Part shown: piece after piece, positions 4,577 to 5,521 of the stretch
Position numbering within the stretch: the first letter of the stretch is position 1
How the letters are laid out: the number at the start of each line of letters is the position of its first letter
Source: Chloroflexota bacterium
Lineage (GTDB): Bacteria > Chloroflexota > UBA5177 > JANWHV01
DNA length: 5,521 bases
Assembly (NCBI GenBank): GCA_025450375.1
Contig: JANWHO010000237.1
Location: 1-5,521 of the forward strand
Direction of reading: 5' to 3'
Program-made: the position numbers and the translations under genes
The notes under the pieces: model-generated
Databases searched by the model: none
Told to the model about the DNA's origin: nothing
Seen by the model: only the letters and a program-made list of their open reading frames with translations

Positions 4577-5521
4577 ATGAGCGTGAAGGATGACCAACCC
4601 TTTGCCCTGCTGCTGCGCCGGCACCGGCAAGCCGCCGATCTGACCCAGGAGGCGTTGGCCGAACGAGCCCGCCTCTCCGTACGCGCGATTAGCGACCTGG
4701 AGCGCGGCATCCGCCGTGCTCCGCGGAAGGACACGATCGTGCTGCTGGCCGAGGCACTGGCTTTGGCGGCGGACGAGCGGGCCGGACTGGAAGCCGCCGC
4801 CAATCGGGCGGCCGGCTCGCGTCGCCGCGCCACCGAGCCTCCTACACGTCTGGTAGAGCATCGACATGGCGAGGTGGACCCTGCTACACCAGATCCCGCG
4901 AACAATCTCCCGCGTCCCCAAACGCCGCTCCTCGGCCGCGAACAGGATCTCGCCGCCACGGCCGCCTTGCTGCGGCGACCTGACCTGACCCTCCTGACCC
5001 TCACCGGTCCCGGCGGGGTCGGGAAGACCAGCCTGGCCCTCCAGGTGGCCAGGCGGCTGCTGGGTAACTATCCGGAGGGAGTGTGGCTTGTCACTCTTGC
5101 CTCGGTGCGCGACCCGGCCCTGGTAGGCCGTGCCATCGCCCAGGTTCTGGGCCTGCGAGAGAGTGGCACCCAGACCGTGCTGGAAAGCCTGATTGCCTAC
5201 CTCCGTGACAAGCGCCTTCTGCTTGTCCTCGATAACTTCGAGCACCTGCTGGACGCCGCGCCGCTGGTGACCCAACTGGCGGCCTGTCCGCATCTCCAGC
5301 TTTTGGTGACCAGCAGGGCGTCCTTGCACCTGCGCGGAGAGCAGGAGTATCCGGTTCCACCCCTGGCCCTTCCCGACCCCGCTCGGATGCTGGATCTGGA
5401 AACCCTGGCCGAGGTGCCCGCGGTCGCCCTATTCGTCCAGCGGGCGCGGGCCGTGCGGCCGGACTTTCGTCTCACCGCCGCCAGAGGCACTACCGTGGCC
5501 GCCATCTGCGCTCGGCTGGAT
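4577..5521 (+). CDS. XRE-HTH/NB-ARC ATPase transcriptional regulator, 3'-truncated by the window
   Basis: The first 315 residues are present and the frame runs off the right edge. Residues 8-70 are an XRE-type helix-turn-helix: [20 protein letters not shown], then a recognition-helix region [13 protein letters not shown] variable linker (about 75-115) leads to an NB-ARC type P-loop ATPase: LLGREQDL (118-125), Walker A GPGGVGKT (144-151), Walker B LLLVLD (214-219) followed by NFEHL, and the sensor LLVTSR (242-247). Such proteins usually continue with TPR or other repeats and act as nucleotide-dependent switches controlling transcription; they are abundant in Chloroflexota and Actinomycetota. 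ATG 4577 gives the expected family N-terminus; its ribosome site is weak (GGATAGG, 4 bases away) and GTG 4550 is a possible earlier start. It is divergent from the secreted operon, so it may regulate it. The key motifs seen are intact. Confidence 0.88.
   Translation, partial: MSVKDDQPFALLLRRHRQAADLTQEALAERARLSVRAISDLERGIRRAPRKDTIVLLAEALALAADERAGLEAAANRAAGSRRRATEPPTRLVEHRHGEVDPATPDPANNLPRPQTPLLGREQDLAATAALLRRPDLTLLTLTGPGGVGKTSLALQVARRLLGNYPEGVWLVTLASVRDPALVGRAIAQVLGLRESGTQTVLESLIAYLRDKRLLLVLDNFEHLLDAAPLVTQLAACPHLQLLVTSRASLHLRGEQEYPVPPLALPDPARMLDLETLAEVPAVALFVQRARAVRPDFRLTAARGTTVAAICARLD

Noticed and set aside
4006..4593. A plus-strand open frame of 195 codons across the divergent region.
   Set aside because: It is antisense to both secreted genes, crosses the promoter region, and its composition is not protein-like. 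The minus-strand frames have strong ribosome sites and signal peptides.
4505..5329. A long minus-strand open frame (274 codons) opposite the HTH-ATPase gene.
   Set aside because: The plus-strand frame has clear HTH, Walker A and Walker B motifs. The opposite frame is a GC-rich codon shadow with low-complexity Gln/Gly/Arg content and no recognisable domain.
1..5521. CRISPR array, tRNA, rRNA, insertion-sequence ends or attachment sites.
   Set aside because: No short regularly spaced direct repeats outside the WD40 coding, no cloverleaf or rRNA-like sequence, and no transposase or terminal inverted repeats were recognised by eye.

Overview
The window is GC-rich (roughly 65% by eye), with small intergenic gaps and several large signalling or repeat proteins. 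Together with an XRE-HTH/NB-ARC regulator and a STAND-type WD40 protein, this suggests a Chloroflexota-like bacterium (Thermomicrobia or Ktedonobacteria style) or a similar high-GC soil lineage. That assignment rests on gene content alone and no marker gene is present.

Layout. (1) Positions 1-2543, plus strand: the 3' part of a large gene. It encodes the end of a STAND-NTPase helical region, one transmembrane segment, and 14 WD40 repeats (two 7-bladed propellers) with a short conserved C-terminal tail. An in-frame TGA at 843-845 replaces the Trp codon of the second repeat, so the gene is split into two open frames. (2) Positions 2701-3126: a small gene with a ribbon-helix-helix-like N-terminus, interrupted by an in-frame TAG at 3028-3030. 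Its homologous-looking tail reads on to a TGA at 3124-3126, which overlaps the GTG start of (3). (3) Positions 3123-3545: an intact HNH endonuclease. (4) About 3555-3640: a degraded WD40 repeat fragment resembling repeat 13 of the upstream gene. (5) Minus strand, 4266 to 3648: a two-gene secreted operon. It comprises a 42-residue signal-peptide-bearing small protein and a 157-residue exported protein with an RskA-like (anti-sigma C-terminal) look. Each has a strong Shine-Dalgarno site, and a 16-bp inverted repeat lies just upstream. (6) Positions 4577 to the window end, plus strand: the start of an XRE-HTH plus NB-ARC ATPase regulator, with a good extended -10 promoter at 4483-4511.

How it fits together. 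The RHH-like protein and HNH nuclease look like a translationally coupled pair, a DNA-binding or antitoxin-like partner with a nuclease. The nonsense codon would break that coupling. The divergent arrangement of the secreted operon and the HTH-ATPase regulator, with a palindrome between them, suggests local regulation. Two nonsense codons of different type and a shattered WD40 fragment within 2.8 kb suggest a decaying or recombining accessory locus, although assembly or sequencing errors could explain the single-base stops.
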